Assembly: GCA_002389785.1 (NCBI GenBank)
Contig: DGQS01000066.1
Coordinates: forward strand, 1-26,556
Direction of reading: 5' to 3'
From: Bacteroidetes bacterium UBA4408
GTDB taxonomy: Bacteria > Bacteroidota > Bacteroidia > UBA4408
Length of the DNA stretch: 26,556 nucleotides
Each line of letters begins with the position of its first letter. Position 1 is the first letter of the stretch. Below the pieces are notes generated by a model. The model saw only the letters and a list, made by a program, of their open reading frames with translations, made no database searches and was not told the DNA's origin. Both the position numbers and the translations under genes were made by a program. Below are positions 1-8,776 of this stretch, piece by piece.

Positions 1-830
1 CTGGCAACAGCATTTGCAAACTCTTCAACCCATCCCGGTTTCAAGCCAAAAATATCGTCACTAAACCATATATGATCAAAATCAAATACTTGTTTAAGGA
101 ATTTTAATTCGGCAATAACATGGTTTACAGATCGGGAGTTGTAGCGATTACCATAAATGGGTTTTGCGCACCAATTGCATTTAAACGGGCAGCCGCGTGT
201 GGTGCTCATGTTGAGTGAAAAGTACCCACATTGTTGTAACCAATGCATCTTATATTCAACCATATTTACTAAGTCCCAAGCCGGAATAGGAAGCAAATCA
301 AGATCGCGCATTACAGGTCGTGCATCGGTACGTTTAATCGTCCCTTTTTGCAAAAAAGCTAGACCTGCAATTGTTGTTAATTCTTTATTCTCAGTAAGAC
401 CTTCTATTAATTCTGCTAAAGTTTGTTCTCCTTCACCAATAATAATGTAATCGGCCCCGTTGTTCAAATAAAGTTCAACCCGGTCTGTTGCATCCGAACT
501 AGAAAAAATTACAGTACTGCCACAGTTTTTAGCATATTGGGCTAATTTAAAAGCTGCATCACGCATATTGGTAAGGCACATTTTGGTGAGATAATTAAAC
601 CCATCATCGTACATCACAAAAAAGCGTGGAGATTGTTGTTTTAGAATTGGAAAAAGTTCTTCGGCAGAATTAGCAAATTGAACATCCATTAAATCAACCG
701 AATACCCTTTTTCGCGCATAAATGCAGCAGCTGTAATTGTTGCTAGTGGTGCATAGGGTTGTCCCAGTTTATATTGTTTGGGGTCGAACTGAAGGAAGTA
801 GGAATGCGAAAATAAAATGGTGTTTTGCAT
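1..830 (-). CDS. B12-binding-like / radical SAM protein, 3' end cut by window edge
   Basis: About 276 N-terminal residues are visible; the gene continues past base 1. Translation from the ATG at 828-830 gives MQNTILFSHSYF. Residues 25-150 look like a Rossmann-type cobalamin-binding-like domain, with a GADYIIIGEGEQT segment near 122-134 typical of class B radical SAM enzymes. I see no DxHxxG cobalamin-ligand motif. The radical SAM cluster motif CPFKCNWC (Cys211, Cys215, Cys218) is intact, preceded by STTRG and followed by a conserved-looking WFSDDIF stretch. Such proteins bind a 4Fe-4S cluster and S-adenosylmethionine. The substrate cannot be told from this part. The start lies 3 bp downstream of the dCMP deaminase stop, so the two are probably co-transcribed, but that pairing does not suggest a shared pathway. 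Confidence 0.85.
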   Translation of the reverse strand, partial: MQNTILFSHSYFLQFDPKQYKLGQPYAPLATITAAAFMREKGYSVDLMDVQFANSAEELFPILKQQSPRFFVMYDDGFNYLTKMCLTNMRDAAFKLAQYAKNCGSTVIFSSSDATDRVELYLNNGADYIIIGEGEQTLAELIEGLTENKELTTIAGLAFLQKGTIKRTDARPVMRDLDLLPIPAWDLVNMVEYKMHWLQQCGYFSLNMSTTRGCPFKCNWCAKPIYGNRYNSRSVNHVIAELKFLKQVFDFDHIWFSDDIFGLKPGWVEEFANAVA

Positions 831-833
831 GGC

Positions 834-1304
834 TTACTGCTTTCGAGAATAGCGTTCCACTTGAACGCCAAATTTTTTAAGAAATTCAACTCCTTCATCC
901 ACAATCAGTTTTTTATATTCGGCATAGGAATCAAGGTAAATTATCTTTTTTATACCGATAGTGTAAATAACACGAGCACACGAAATGCACGGCGAGAGTG
1001 TTACATAAAGTGTTGAACCTTCAATTGAGACATTGTTTTTTGCAGCATATAAAATTGCATTTTGTTCGGCATGTAATGCAAGCGAACAACTTCCTTTACT
1101 ATCGCGAGGACAACCTTCGCTTGGCCAAACCTCATCACAATTGTGTGTTCCGGCAGGAGGGCCATTATATCCCAGTGAAATAATTCGAGTATCTTTTGTA
1201 AGCACGGCTCCAACCTTCGCCTTCACACAATGCGATTTGAGCGATAAATTAGTCGCAAGTTCCATGTAAATATCGTCAAAGCTCGGTTTTACTGATTGTA
1301 TCAT
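834..1304 (-). CDS. dCMP deaminase (ComEB-type cytidine/deoxycytidylate deaminase)
   Basis: This 156-residue cytosolic zinc enzyme is expected to deaminate dCMP to dUMP, feeding thymidylate synthesis. The zinc site is complete: HAEQNAI gives His78 and the catalytic Glu80, and SPCISCA gives Cys106 and Cys109. The GYNGPPAGTHNCDE segment (45-58) and the CPRDSKGSC segment (65-73) are typical of the dCMP deaminase branch rather than of tRNA adenosine or free cytidine deaminases. Length is usual for the family. The next gene, a radical SAM protein, begins 3 bp after this stop. The call of dCMP deaminase rests on recalled family motifs; substrate is not proven by sequence alone. Confidence 0.92.
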   Translation of the reverse strand: MIQSVKPSFDDIYMELATNLSLKSHCVKAKVGAVLTKDTRIISLGYNGPPAGTHNCDEVWPSEGCPRDSKGSCSLALHAEQNAILYAAKNNVSIEGSTLYVTLSPCISCARVIYTIGIKKIIYLDSYAEYKKLIVDEGVEFLKKFGVQVERYSRKQ

Positions 1305-1364
1305 TTGTATTTTAGGAGATATTCAAAATAAAAAAATGTATTCAAAGGTTGAACATTGGTAAAA

Positions 1365-2360
1365 TTATTGCTCTTCATAAAGCACTTGCAATACCGTTTG
1401 ACCAACTATTTTAAGTGTATTTTTATCAATGCCGTTTAAATTATCGGAGTGAGTATGATGAAATTCTGGATAGGTACCGGTGGCGGGGTTCATGTGAACT
1501 ATGTCGATACATGGTATGTTGGCTAGACTATTTATATACAAATGGTCGTCGGTTGTTTGACCGGTCTGATCTGACACAAAATATTTTGAATAGCCTAAGT
1601 TTGCTGCTACCTTCCAAACCTTTTCAACTATTTCGGGAGCATAAGCTAGGGAAGTACCTTCTTTAGGAAAAGTAGGATTTTTGCCACCTACCATATCGAG
1701 CAGTATACCAAATTTTGGTTGATAATCGGAGGACTTGTTTTTCGCCCAATATTGTGTTCCCAAACACCATGTATCCGCTTTGCGTTGGAGCATCATTCCT
1801 CCATCAGGTTCTCCATAGTCTTCTAAATCATTTAATAAGAAATCAACTCCAATGCTTGGTTGATGAATAGAGAGTTGTCGTGCTATTTCTAATAACACGG
1901 CAGCCCCGCTTGCACCGTCATTTGCACCATCAATCGGTTTTCCAATGTTTTTAACATCTTCGTCAGCAAATGGGCGAGAATCCCAATGTGCAGTAAGTAA
2001 AATTCTGTTTTTTAGTTGAGGACGATAAGCGCCTATAACATTTTTTAATGTAAATTTATTTCCATCAAAAGTGCTAACCGGCGCTTCTTGTAGAACTACT
2101 TCCAGTTGATAGCTTTTGAGTTTGCGTTGAAAAAATTCCGCACAGTTTGCATGTGCTTTAGTGCCCGGAACACGTGGACCAAAATCAACTTGTTTTTTTA
2201 AGAAACCAAAAGCACTATCGGAATTAAAATCAGGAGCTTTTACTTTTTGAACCTCTTGAACAGGTGTATCAGGCAAAGTATTTTGGACTTCAGGTGCAGG
2301 ATTTGAACATGCGTAAAGCAATCCTATCGAACCAACAATATAAAGTACTTTTATTTTCAC
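1365..2360 (-). CDS. Glutaminyl-peptide cyclotransferase, M28-like lipoprotein
   Basis: The 331-residue protein should convert N-terminal glutamine of exported proteins to pyroglutamate. A lipoprotein signal peptide ends in LLYAC (Cys18), placing it on the periplasmic side of a membrane. The body has the M28/glutaminyl cyclase fold signature: LLTAHWDSRPFAD (121-133), GANDGASGAA (145-154), NDLEDYG (177-183), DTWCLGTQYWA (196-206), LLDMVGGK (220-227) and HHTHSDN (301-307). By alignment from memory to animal and Porphyromonas glutaminyl cyclases, the zinc ligands are Asp148, Glu180 and His302. Resemblance to the Porphyromonas enzyme is strong across the TWCLG(T/S)QYWA and DMVGGK segments. A plain aminopeptidase of family M28 is the alternative, but the single-zinc pattern favours cyclase. 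Substrate candidates are encoded at 5037-18370. Confidence 0.85.
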   Translation of the reverse strand: MKIKVLYIVGSIGLLYACSNPAPEVQNTLPDTPVQEVQKVKAPDFNSDSAFGFLKKQVDFGPRVPGTKAHANCAEFFQRKLKSYQLEVVLQEAPVSTFDGNKFTLKNVIGAYRPQLKNRILLTAHWDSRPFADEDVKNIGKPIDGANDGASGAAVLLEIARQLSIHQPSIGVDFLLNDLEDYGEPDGGMMLQRKADTWCLGTQYWAKNKSSDYQPKFGILLDMVGGKNPTFPKEGTSLAYAPEIVEKVWKVAANLGYSKYFVSDQTGQTTDDHLYINSLANIPCIDIVHMNPATGTYPEFHHTHSDNLNGIDKNTLKIVGQTVLQVLYEEQ

Positions 2361-2501
2361 TTGTTAAAATTTGAGTTGCTACTAATTTGCAATTTTGTTG
2401 AAGCGCCGTTTTCGATTCATTACGAAATTACATCATCCAAAGCATTTATAAATCTAATGTTTAATAGGTTATTTCTATACCTCAATGTAAGGATGAAAAT
2501 G

Positions 2502-3965
2502 TTACAAAGTCCAAATTGTTCCTTCTTTAGTATCCTTAATAGTGATATTGTGTTTTAGCAATTCATCTCTAATTTTATCGGAAGTAGCAAAATCTTTTTT
2601 GTTTTTTGCATCCGCTCTGATGTCTAATATTACTTGCATTACCTCTTTTAAGGCAGTTGAACTAGTTTCAGATTTTTCAGTTTTCAAGCCAAGAATATCG
2701 ATTACAAAATCGTTGAACAACTTTTTTAAGAGTTGAATATCTTGTTCAGTAAGGGTTTCGGTGCCGGCATGAACAGAATTAATAATTCGCACCCCTTCAA
2801 ATAAATTGGCAATCACCACAGGGCTGTTAAAATCGTCGTTCATGGCAGCGTAACAATTTTTGCTGAGTTCAGCGCAATTAACAGACGATTTAGGAGAATG
2901 TTTCAGGGAATTAAGTGTTTCCATAGCCGACATCAGTTTGGCAAAACCTTTTTCTGATGCTTGGAGTGCTTCGTTGCTAAAGTCGAGTGTACTGCGGTAA
3001 TGTGTTTGCATCATAAAAAAGCGAACAGCCATAGGACTATAGCCTTTTTGGAGCAAAGGGTGGTTGCCTGTAAAAAGCTCACCCGGTAAAAAACCATTAC
3101 CTGCACTTTTACTCATGCGTACACCATTTACCGTAAGCATATTAGCATGCATCCAAAAATTAACAGGATGAGTATGGTTGCAGCCTTGCGATTGGGCTAT
3201 TTCGTTGGTATGATGTGTGGCAGCTAAATCCATTCCTCCTCCGTGTATGTCGAAGGTATTGCCTAAATATTTTTTGCTCATTGCACTGCATTCGATGTGC
3301 CATCCCGGAAATCCTTCTCCCCATGGACTTGGCCAACGCATGATGTGCTCGGGTTTTGCTTTAATCCAAAGTGCAAAATCGAGTCTCCCTTTTTTCTCGT
3401 CCTGACCGTTTAATTCGCGTGAATTGTCTAATAAATCATCAAGTTTTCGGTTGGTTAATATACCGTAATCTTGCTCCTTCGCATATTTATCAACATCAAA
3501 ATATACTGTACCATTAACTTCATAGCCGTAGCCATTGTCAATTAGCTTTTTGGTCATTTCAATTTGCTCCACAATATGCCCGGTTGCTGTGGGCTCAATG
3601 CTCGGAGGCAGTGCATTAAACTCGGCCATTATATGACGAAAACCTAAGGTATATCGTTGAACAATTTCCATGGGTTCGAGTTGTTCCAATTTCGCCTTTT
3701 TTGCAAACTTATCGTCTCCTTCATCTCTGTCGCCTTCTAAATGCCCGGCATCGGTAATGTTGCGCACATAACGCACTTTATAGCCGAGGTGAATTAGGTA
3801 ACGATAAACTAAATCAAAGGAAATAAAGGTGCGGCAATTTCCTAAATGAACATCGCTGTATACAGTAGGTCCACATACATAAAGCCCAACAAAAGGAGCA
3901 TTAATAGGTTTGAAAACTTCCTTTTTTCGGCTAAGCGTATTATATATTTCTAAAGCTTGATTCAT
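2502..3965 (-). CDS. cysS: Cysteinyl-tRNA synthetase
   Basis: This class I aminoacyl-tRNA synthetase charges tRNA-Cys with cysteine in the cytosol. I chose the internal ATG at 3963-3965 (MNQALEIYNTLSRKKE, 487 residues) because family members begin just before this segment; an upstream ATG at 3992 would add nine residues of unlikely sequence. Numbered from that start, the HIGH-equivalent is HLGN (40-43) and the KMSKS-equivalent is RMSKS (283-287). The zinc ligands appear to be Cys31 (CGPTVY), Cys226 (WHIECSAMS), His251 and Glu255 (HHTNEIAQ). All key residues are present and the length is normal. The gene is separated by 141 bp from the downstream glutaminyl cyclase and by about 119 bp from the upstream MORN gene, so it may be a separate transcription unit. 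Confidence 0.97.
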   Translation of the reverse strand: MNQALEIYNTLSRKKEVFKPINAPFVGLYVCGPTVYSDVHLGNCRTFISFDLVYRYLIHLGYKVRYVRNITDAGHLEGDRDEGDDKFAKKAKLEQLEPMEIVQRYTLGFRHIMAEFNALPPSIEPTATGHIVEQIEMTKKLIDNGYGYEVNGTVYFDVDKYAKEQDYGILTNRKLDDLLDNSRELNGQDEKKGRLDFALWIKAKPEHIMRWPSPWGEGFPGWHIECSAMSKKYLGNTFDIHGGGMDLAATHHTNEIAQSQGCNHTHPVNFWMHANMLTVNGVRMSKSAGNGFLPGELFTGNHPLLQKGYSPMAVRFFMMQTHYRSTLDFSNEALQASEKGFAKLMSAMETLNSLKHSPKSSVNCAELSKNCYAAMNDDFNSPVVIANLFEGVRIINSVHAGTETLTEQDIQLLKKLFNDFVIDILGLKTEKSETSSTALKEVMQVILDIRADAKNKKDFATSDKIRDELLKHNITIKDTKEGTIWTL

Positions 3966-4084
3966 GAACAAATTATTTATTTGGTGCTGCAAGAGTATTG
4001 GGAGAATTTAGCAACCGTTACATTGCGAGCAATACAGGGAAAACCGAGCGAGAAAATGAAAGATTAATTAAATGTGAAAAGGAA

Positions 4085-4945
4085 TTATTTTTCTGTTTTT
4101 ACATCCACTATTTTACCGTCTTTCAAAAACGAAGTTTTAACTAATTTATCTCCTTCGTACTCGTATTTTTTACCATCAATTTGAACGCTATTTTTATAAT
4201 TCCCTTCTGTTACAACCTTTCCTTTTGAGTTGTAGGTTTTATTAAATCCATCTTTTAGATATCCCACAGGTAGAGCTTCTTTCACAACTTCTTGCTTTAC
4301 TTCCTCCACCTTTACTTCTTCCTTTTTTACTTCTACTTTTTTCTCCAGATAGATTTTTACATTATTGGTATCAAGTCGGCCATTGTTAAATGTTTTTTCA
4401 GACTTCGGACTTCCATCATCATAGTATTCTTTTAATACACCTGTTTCTTGTCCTTCCATCCAATTGCCTTCAATTTTAATTTTTCCGTTTTCGTGGTAAT
4501 ATTTCTGAGGACCTTCTCTTTTGCCATGTGCATTATAATTAAACTCGTAGGCGATTTGTCCGTTTTCATAATAGTATTTATAGCCGCCAATCCATACATT
4601 ATTTTGCCACATTCCTTCTTCAGAAATTTTACCGTTGGTGTAATAAAACTTCGCATAACCATTCGGTTGATTGTTAGAAAAAGTTAGTTCGTTTTTAACT
4701 TTTCCATTGCAATAATATTGCACCCAAAGTCCTGTTTTTTTACCGTCAATAAAATTTCCTTCTTCTACTTTTTTATCCGCCGGACAACCTTCTAGTCGAC
4801 CGTCGGAATTAGCAACTACCCAATGTCCTTGTTTTAATCCGGCAGCATCTGTTTTATTGGTTGAGTCAACTACTAATGGAGCATTTCCTTTTGAAATTTG
4901 AAAGCTAGTTAAAAGCACAGCGATAAAAAGAAATATATTTTTCAT
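4085..4945 (-). CDS. Secreted MORN-repeat (MORN_2-type) protein
   Basis: The 286-residue protein has a signal peptide (MKNIFLFIAVLLTSF...), so it is probably periplasmic or surface exposed. The rest is built from MORN_2-like units with the pattern YY.NGK....W..G...G, for example YYENGQIAYE, YYHENGKIKIEGNW and YYDDGSPKSEKTF. About five units lie before and two after a charged Lys/Glu/Val-rich linker near residues 207-226. Such proteins are often automatically labelled YwqK-family antitoxin; nothing here supports a toxin partner. Function is unknown; a scaffold or surface-binding role is a guess. The gene follows the OmpA-like gene by 91 bp on the same strand and has its own likely -7 box. Unlike the three cluster proteins upstream, its predicted mature end (after SKG or GNA) is not Gln. 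Confidence 0.75.
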   Translation of the reverse strand: MKNIFLFIAVLLTSFQISKGNAPLVVDSTNKTDAAGLKQGHWVVANSDGRLEGCPADKKVEEGNFIDGKKTGLWVQYYCNGKVKNELTFSNNQPNGYAKFYYTNGKISEEGMWQNNVWIGGYKYYYENGQIAYEFNYNAHGKREGPQKYYHENGKIKIEGNWMEGQETGVLKEYYDDGSPKSEKTFNNGRLDTNNVKIYLEKKVEVKKEEVKVEEVKQEVVKEALPVGYLKDGFNKTYNSKGKVVTEGNYKNSVQIDGKKYEYEGDKLVKTSFLKDGKIVDVKTEK

Positions 4946-4974
4946 TTGTAAAAAATTTGCAAGAGATTTTGTTT

Positions 4975-4982
4975 CAAATATA
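4975..4982 (-). promoter_or_regulatory. Bacteroidota -7 box (TATATTTG) before the MORN gene
   Basis: Read on the minus strand, the sequence TATATTTG matches the Bacteroidota -7 consensus TAnnTTTG exactly and lies about 30 bp upstream of the MORN gene start. I see no clear TTG-type -33 element at the usual distance, so this is a moderate call. It would let the MORN gene be transcribed apart from the adhesin cluster upstream. Confidence 0.5.
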
Positions 4983-5036
4983 AGTTATTTTCAGGTATTG
5001 AATTTTTGTTTTTACTTCCGCACTTTAGTAAGTCTA

Positions 5037-7511
5037 TTAATTTAAATTTCCAACAACTTTGAATTCTGTTCTGCGATTTACCTGGTATTCGGTTTCGGTA
5101 CAGGTAACTCCGTCGATACATTTATTCAAGGGTTGAGATTCACCCAACCCTTTTCCGCTGACCCGTTTACTGTCAATTCCGTTGTCGATTATATATTGAG
5201 CTGAAGCTTTTGCACGGTTGTCTGATAAGTTTAGATTACTTTCGGCACTACCCTGAGAGTCGGTATGCGAGCTTAATTCAATCACAATGGTAGGATTGTC
5301 TTTAAGCAACTTCACCAGCTTATTTAATTCTTTAGCAGCATCAGGTCGTATGTTCCATTTGCCGCTATCGAAATAGATATTGTCGATTTTTATGGCTTTG
5401 TTCAGAATGATTTTATCCAGTTGAAAATTCTGAATAAACCCTTTGCAGTCTTTGGATGTTTTGGTTGAAGTTTCAGCACTTTGAGTAAAATAACCTTCTT
5501 TCGCAGCGAATAATTTATACACCTGATTTAATTCTATGTTATAAAACATGAACTTACCAAGAGCGTCTGTATTCGCCTCTTGCTTTTTAGTATTGGTAGT
5601 AGGTTCATACAGTGTAACTTTTACGTCCTTAAGTGGCAAGTTAGTTGATTTATCAAGCAGGATTCCACTTACTAAACACCAATTTTTATTAGTTGATGGA
5701 TCTAAAGTATTGTCGAGATAAATGGTTTTGTAAAGTTTATTTCCTTCAAGAATACCGGTAGTATTTACAAAATATTTGTTTGAAGTTTTGCCTTTTCCTG
5801 TAGCAATAATATAGTACATTGATTCAGGTTGTAAAACCGCATTTACTTTTCCATTTTGAGCAGAAATGAATTCTTCTGTACGATTGGTGTTAGCTTTTAC
5901 GATGGTCACTTTTAAACCTTCAATGCCATAAGGGTAAAGGAAACTTTCTTTGGCTTGTATTTCCAAATCAATTCCTAGTGAACGTTGTAGTTTAATAACT
6001 TTAAGCGTTTCTTTTCTGGTTGAAGTCCAATCAATTTGTTGGTTGATATAAGCAAAAACAGTAGTATTAATGCGGTAAGTTTTATTAGGTACGAGTTTTA
6101 AGGTAAACAAACCCTTGGGAGATTTTTGAGTTATAACATTTCCTTCTGCATCGGTTACTGTAATTTCAGCATCCGATAAATCGGTATCCGTAACACTATC
6201 TTTTAAACTTATGGTATACTCAATTAGTGGGGGTGTTAAAACGGTAAAGTGATACATGTTGTCATCACTGGTTTTCATATATGCACTGGTGGTACGATTG
6301 GAGCTAAAATAACCGTCATTGTTACCGCTGTTGAATACCAAAGCAAAATCGTCGTTTTTACTATTAATAGGAGCCATCAAATTTTTTGCATAAGCCCAGG
6401 TTCCATTCTTTTCTTGCGAAGAGTAAATGTCCAAACCTCCTAATCCTTCGTGCCCACCAGACGTGAAATAGAGTGTTCCATCCGACTTAATAAAAGGAAA
6501 TAATTCATTCCCCGGAGTATTAATTTTGTCACCAAGATTCACGGGTGTATCCCATCCGTTTTCTTTTTTCACACACCTGTAAATGTCCATACCTCCATAA
6601 CCACCGGGCATATCGCTGGCAAAATAAAGTTCATTCCCATCAGCACTTAAAGAAGCATGGGCTACATTATATTGATCGTTATTAGCTTGAAACCCGTTGT
6701 TAAACACCCATTCGTTTTCAATAAACTTATATCTGTAAATTTTCAAATTGATATTTCCGTCTTTGCTTTTTCTGGTTTTACCATCTTCAATATTGTTGGT
6801 GGTAACGTACATTTCATCTTGCGTCGAATTAAAACATAAGGGACCATCGTTGTAGATAGTTTGAATTGACTTTTCAAAAATTTTAGGTTCCGAGTAGGTG
6901 TCTTCTTTTCCTTTGGCAAAATACAGGGCAAAGAACTTCTCACCGGTAGCACTGTTTGTCCTGCTAAGAGCTTGATTGCGGTCGCGAGAGGTAACAAAAA
7001 TTATCCCATCTTTATACTGCACTGCTCCGAAATCGGATGCCAGGGTGTTGATGTTTAGTTTCTCGATTTTAAAATTTTGCGAATCTTCTAAATACCCATT
7101 TATGTTGTCAATTGCTTTAATTAGACTTTCTGCCCGTATATCTTGAGGTTCAACAAGTTTATATGCCTCCAACCATTTACGCGCTTCGGGGTATTTACCA
7201 TTGCTCATTAAGGCCTGAGCATAATAAAAAATATCAATGGGTTTGGCCTTTCCTGCCTTTACAGATTTACTATACCAGCGTTCTGCTTGTTCCGGATTAT
7301 GTGTAAAGCGATAACAATCAGCCAATTTGCTGCTATATTCTGCATTCATTGAATCTTTTTTAAGGGCAGCTAAATATTTAGGTATGGCTTGATCATATGC
7401 CATCTTAGCATAAAGCTTCGTTGCTTTTTTTACAACTGATTGGGCAAAAATTCCGGTAAAAATGAAAAGGTAACTACTTACAATTAGTGATATACGTATC
7501 CGTTTATTCAT
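5037..7511 (-). CDS. PorE-like TPR / beta-propeller / CRD / OmpA protein
   Basis: The 824-residue protein has the domain order known for T9SS PorE. A TPR region lies at about 25-140. A PD40/WD40-type propeller lies at about 160-420, with recurring blades such as LYFASDMPGGYGGMDIYR and LYFTSGGHEGLGGLDIY. Carboxypeptidase-regulatory-like beta domains lie near 430-500 and 610-690. An OmpA peptidoglycan-binding domain spans about 712-824. In that last domain HTDSQG and LSDNRA carry the Asp (751) and Arg (766) that contact diaminopimelate in OmpA proteins. A signal peptide ends IFA, leaving Gln24 first; there is no lipobox, although Porphyromonas PorE is a lipoprotein. It begins 17 bp after the PorP/SprF stop, so they are almost surely co-transcribed. 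The likely role is anchoring the outer-membrane PorP/adhesin complex to peptidoglycan. Cys798 and Cys804 could pair. Confidence 0.85.
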   Translation of the reverse strand: MNKRIRISLIVSSYLFIFTGIFAQSVVKKATKLYAKMAYDQAIPKYLAALKKDSMNAEYSSKLADCYRFTHNPEQAERWYSKSVKAGKAKPIDIFYYAQALMSNGKYPEARKWLEAYKLVEPQDIRAESLIKAIDNINGYLEDSQNFKIEKLNINTLASDFGAVQYKDGIIFVTSRDRNQALSRTNSATGEKFFALYFAKGKEDTYSEPKIFEKSIQTIYNDGPLCFNSTQDEMYVTTNNIEDGKTRKSKDGNINLKIYRYKFIENEWVFNNGFQANNDQYNVAHASLSADGNELYFASDMPGGYGGMDIYRCVKKENGWDTPVNLGDKINTPGNELFPFIKSDGTLYFTSGGHEGLGGLDIYSSQEKNGTWAYAKNLMAPINSKNDDFALVFNSGNNDGYFSSNRTTSAYMKTSDDNMYHFTVLTPPLIEYTISLKDSVTDTDLSDAEITVTDAEGNVITQKSPKGLFTLKLVPNKTYRINTTVFAYINQQIDWTSTRKETLKVIKLQRSLGIDLEIQAKESFLYPYGIEGLKVTIVKANTNRTEEFISAQNGKVNAVLQPESMYYIIATGKGKTSNKYFVNTTGILEGNKLYKTIYLDNTLDPSTNKNWCLVSGILLDKSTNLPLKDVKVTLYEPTTNTKKQEANTDALGKFMFYNIELNQVYKLFAAKEGYFTQSAETSTKTSKDCKGFIQNFQLDKIILNKAIKIDNIYFDSGKWNIRPDAAKELNKLVKLLKDNPTIVIELSSHTDSQGSAESNLNLSDNRAKASAQYIIDNGIDSKRVSGKGLGESQPLNKCIDGVTCTETEYQVNRRTEFKVVGNLN

Positions 7512-7528
7512 AATCTATATTACGGCTA

Positions 7529-8473
7529 TTAAAAAAAACGAGGTGTAACAATTTTTGCTTTATCAAAAGAGAAATCAAATCCCAGGGTTAATTCATGTGT
7601 GCCACCATTAAAAGTTTTAAGCGCAGAAGTTGTGTAATCAAAGGCATAGCCGAAACGCATTTGTTTGGTAATTTGTAATCCGGCAAATATGGCAATTGCA
7701 TCACCAGTTCGATATCCTATACCAAGCCAAACAATATCATTGAGCAATGCATTTAAGTTTGCATCAACTACCATTGGTGCACCATTCACTTTTTTGAAAA
7801 TAATGGATGGTTTTAATTTTATTGATTCTGAAACATCTGCAAGGTAACCGGCGGTTATATGCCAATTCCAATCGCGCACCGAGAGTGTATTTTTTACTTT
7901 TTTACTTTCAGTCGCGGATACGGTATTCAACAAAAGTTTGGGTATAGAAAATCCGGCATAGAATTTCTTTGTATAATAAAAGACTCCAAAGCCTGCATTG
8001 GGAAGCAAAAGCTTAGGGGTGCTGGCAGCAAACTGTGGATCGTTGGCTTCAACCGGATTAAGATCGGCAAGTTTTTCATAATGATTTAACGCACCTACTT
8101 GCAGCCCGAACGATAGTTTGCCTTTTTCTAATTTCAAACGATAAGCATAATTGGCATAAATTCCGGTGTTGCGCATTACAGTTATTTTGTCGTTTATAAC
8201 ACTCAGTCCAATTCCCATTTTTTGATTCGCGATTGGCGAATGAATCGTAAAGGTTTCAGTTACCGGAGCTCCATCCATTCCAGTCCATTGATTTCGATAC
8301 AATAAGGTTGATGAAAGACATTCTCGTGCACCGGTATATGCAGGATTAACGATCACTTCATTAAACATGTATTGAGTAAATTGCGGTTGAAATTGTGCTG
8401 TGGAAACCTGTGAAATTAGTAGCAGCAATCCTAGCGGCAGAATTTTTTTTAAGACTTGTAAGGTATTCTTCAT
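7529..8473 (-). CDS. PorP/SprF-family type IX secretion membrane protein
   Basis: This 314-residue protein belongs to the PorP/SprF family of outer-membrane beta-barrel-like proteins. The family hallmark follows the signal peptide directly: QFTQYMFNEVIVNPAYTGAR, then LLYRNQWTGMDGAPVTETF and a MGIGLSVINDKI strand. The C-terminus is rich in alternating aromatic/hydrophobic strands and ends in Phe, as expected for an outer-membrane barrel. The signal peptide should be cut after STA, leaving Gln27. SprF of Flavobacterium is required for secretion of the adhesin SprB, and PorP-like genes typically sit next to genes for type B sorting-domain proteins. That is the arrangement here: the giant protein ends 27 bp upstream and a PorE-like gene starts 17 bp downstream. 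Confidence 0.93.
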   Translation of the reverse strand: MKNTLQVLKKILPLGLLLLISQVSTAQFQPQFTQYMFNEVIVNPAYTGARECLSSTLLYRNQWTGMDGAPVTETFTIHSPIANQKMGIGLSVINDKITVMRNTGIYANYAYRLKLEKGKLSFGLQVGALNHYEKLADLNPVEANDPQFAASTPKLLLPNAGFGVFYYTKKFYAGFSIPKLLLNTVSATESKKVKNTLSVRDWNWHITAGYLADVSESIKLKPSIIFKKVNGAPMVVDANLNALLNDIVWLGIGYRTGDAIAIFAGLQITKQMRFGYAFDYTTSALKTFNGGTHELTLGFDFSFDKAKIVTPRFF

Positions 8474-8500
8474 TTGAATCAGATAAAATTTTTCAATAAA

Positions 8501-8776
8501 CTATTTTCTTAGTACTACATAACCTTGCTTGGTTTCAGTAGCACCATCATTAAAAATTAGTGTGTAGTAGTAAGAACCTGATGGTAGTCCTTCACCTTCA
8601 TTGCCAATATTGGCTTTTCCATTCCAACTGTTGTCATAGCCTTTTTTACTATAAACTAAATGCCCCCAGCGATTAAATACTTTTAACTCACAATTTGGGA
8701 ATGCTTGAATTCTTTTTATCACAAAAAAGTCATTAATGTTATCACCATCCGGAGAAAAAGCATCCGGAATAGTAAA
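8501..8776 (-). other. T9SS type B sorting domain (gliding motility-associated C-terminal domain)
   Basis: The last 91 residues of the giant protein match the CHU_C/TIGR04131-type sorting domain. Visible hallmarks in order are IPDAFSPDGDNINDFF, ELKVFNRWGHLVY, GYDNSWNGKA, LPSGSYYYTL and the terminal GYVVLRK. Type B domains direct passage through the type IX translocon and, as a class, work with PorP/SprF-family proteins, one of which is encoded 27 bp downstream. Confidence 0.95.

Noticed and set aside
157..450. Plus-strand 97-codon ORF near the left edge
   Set aside because: It lies opposite the radical SAM gene, whose reading frame has clear conserved motifs.
4085..4945. MORN-repeat gene as a YwqK-type antitoxin of a toxin-antitoxin pair
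   Set aside because: It is secreted and has no small toxin-like neighbour; the antitoxin label in databases is nominal.
5012..5031. Inverted repeat TTACT...AGTAA after the PorE-like gene as a terminator
   Set aside because: Only a 5-bp AT-rich stem, and on the minus strand it is followed by A-rich, not T-rich, sequence.
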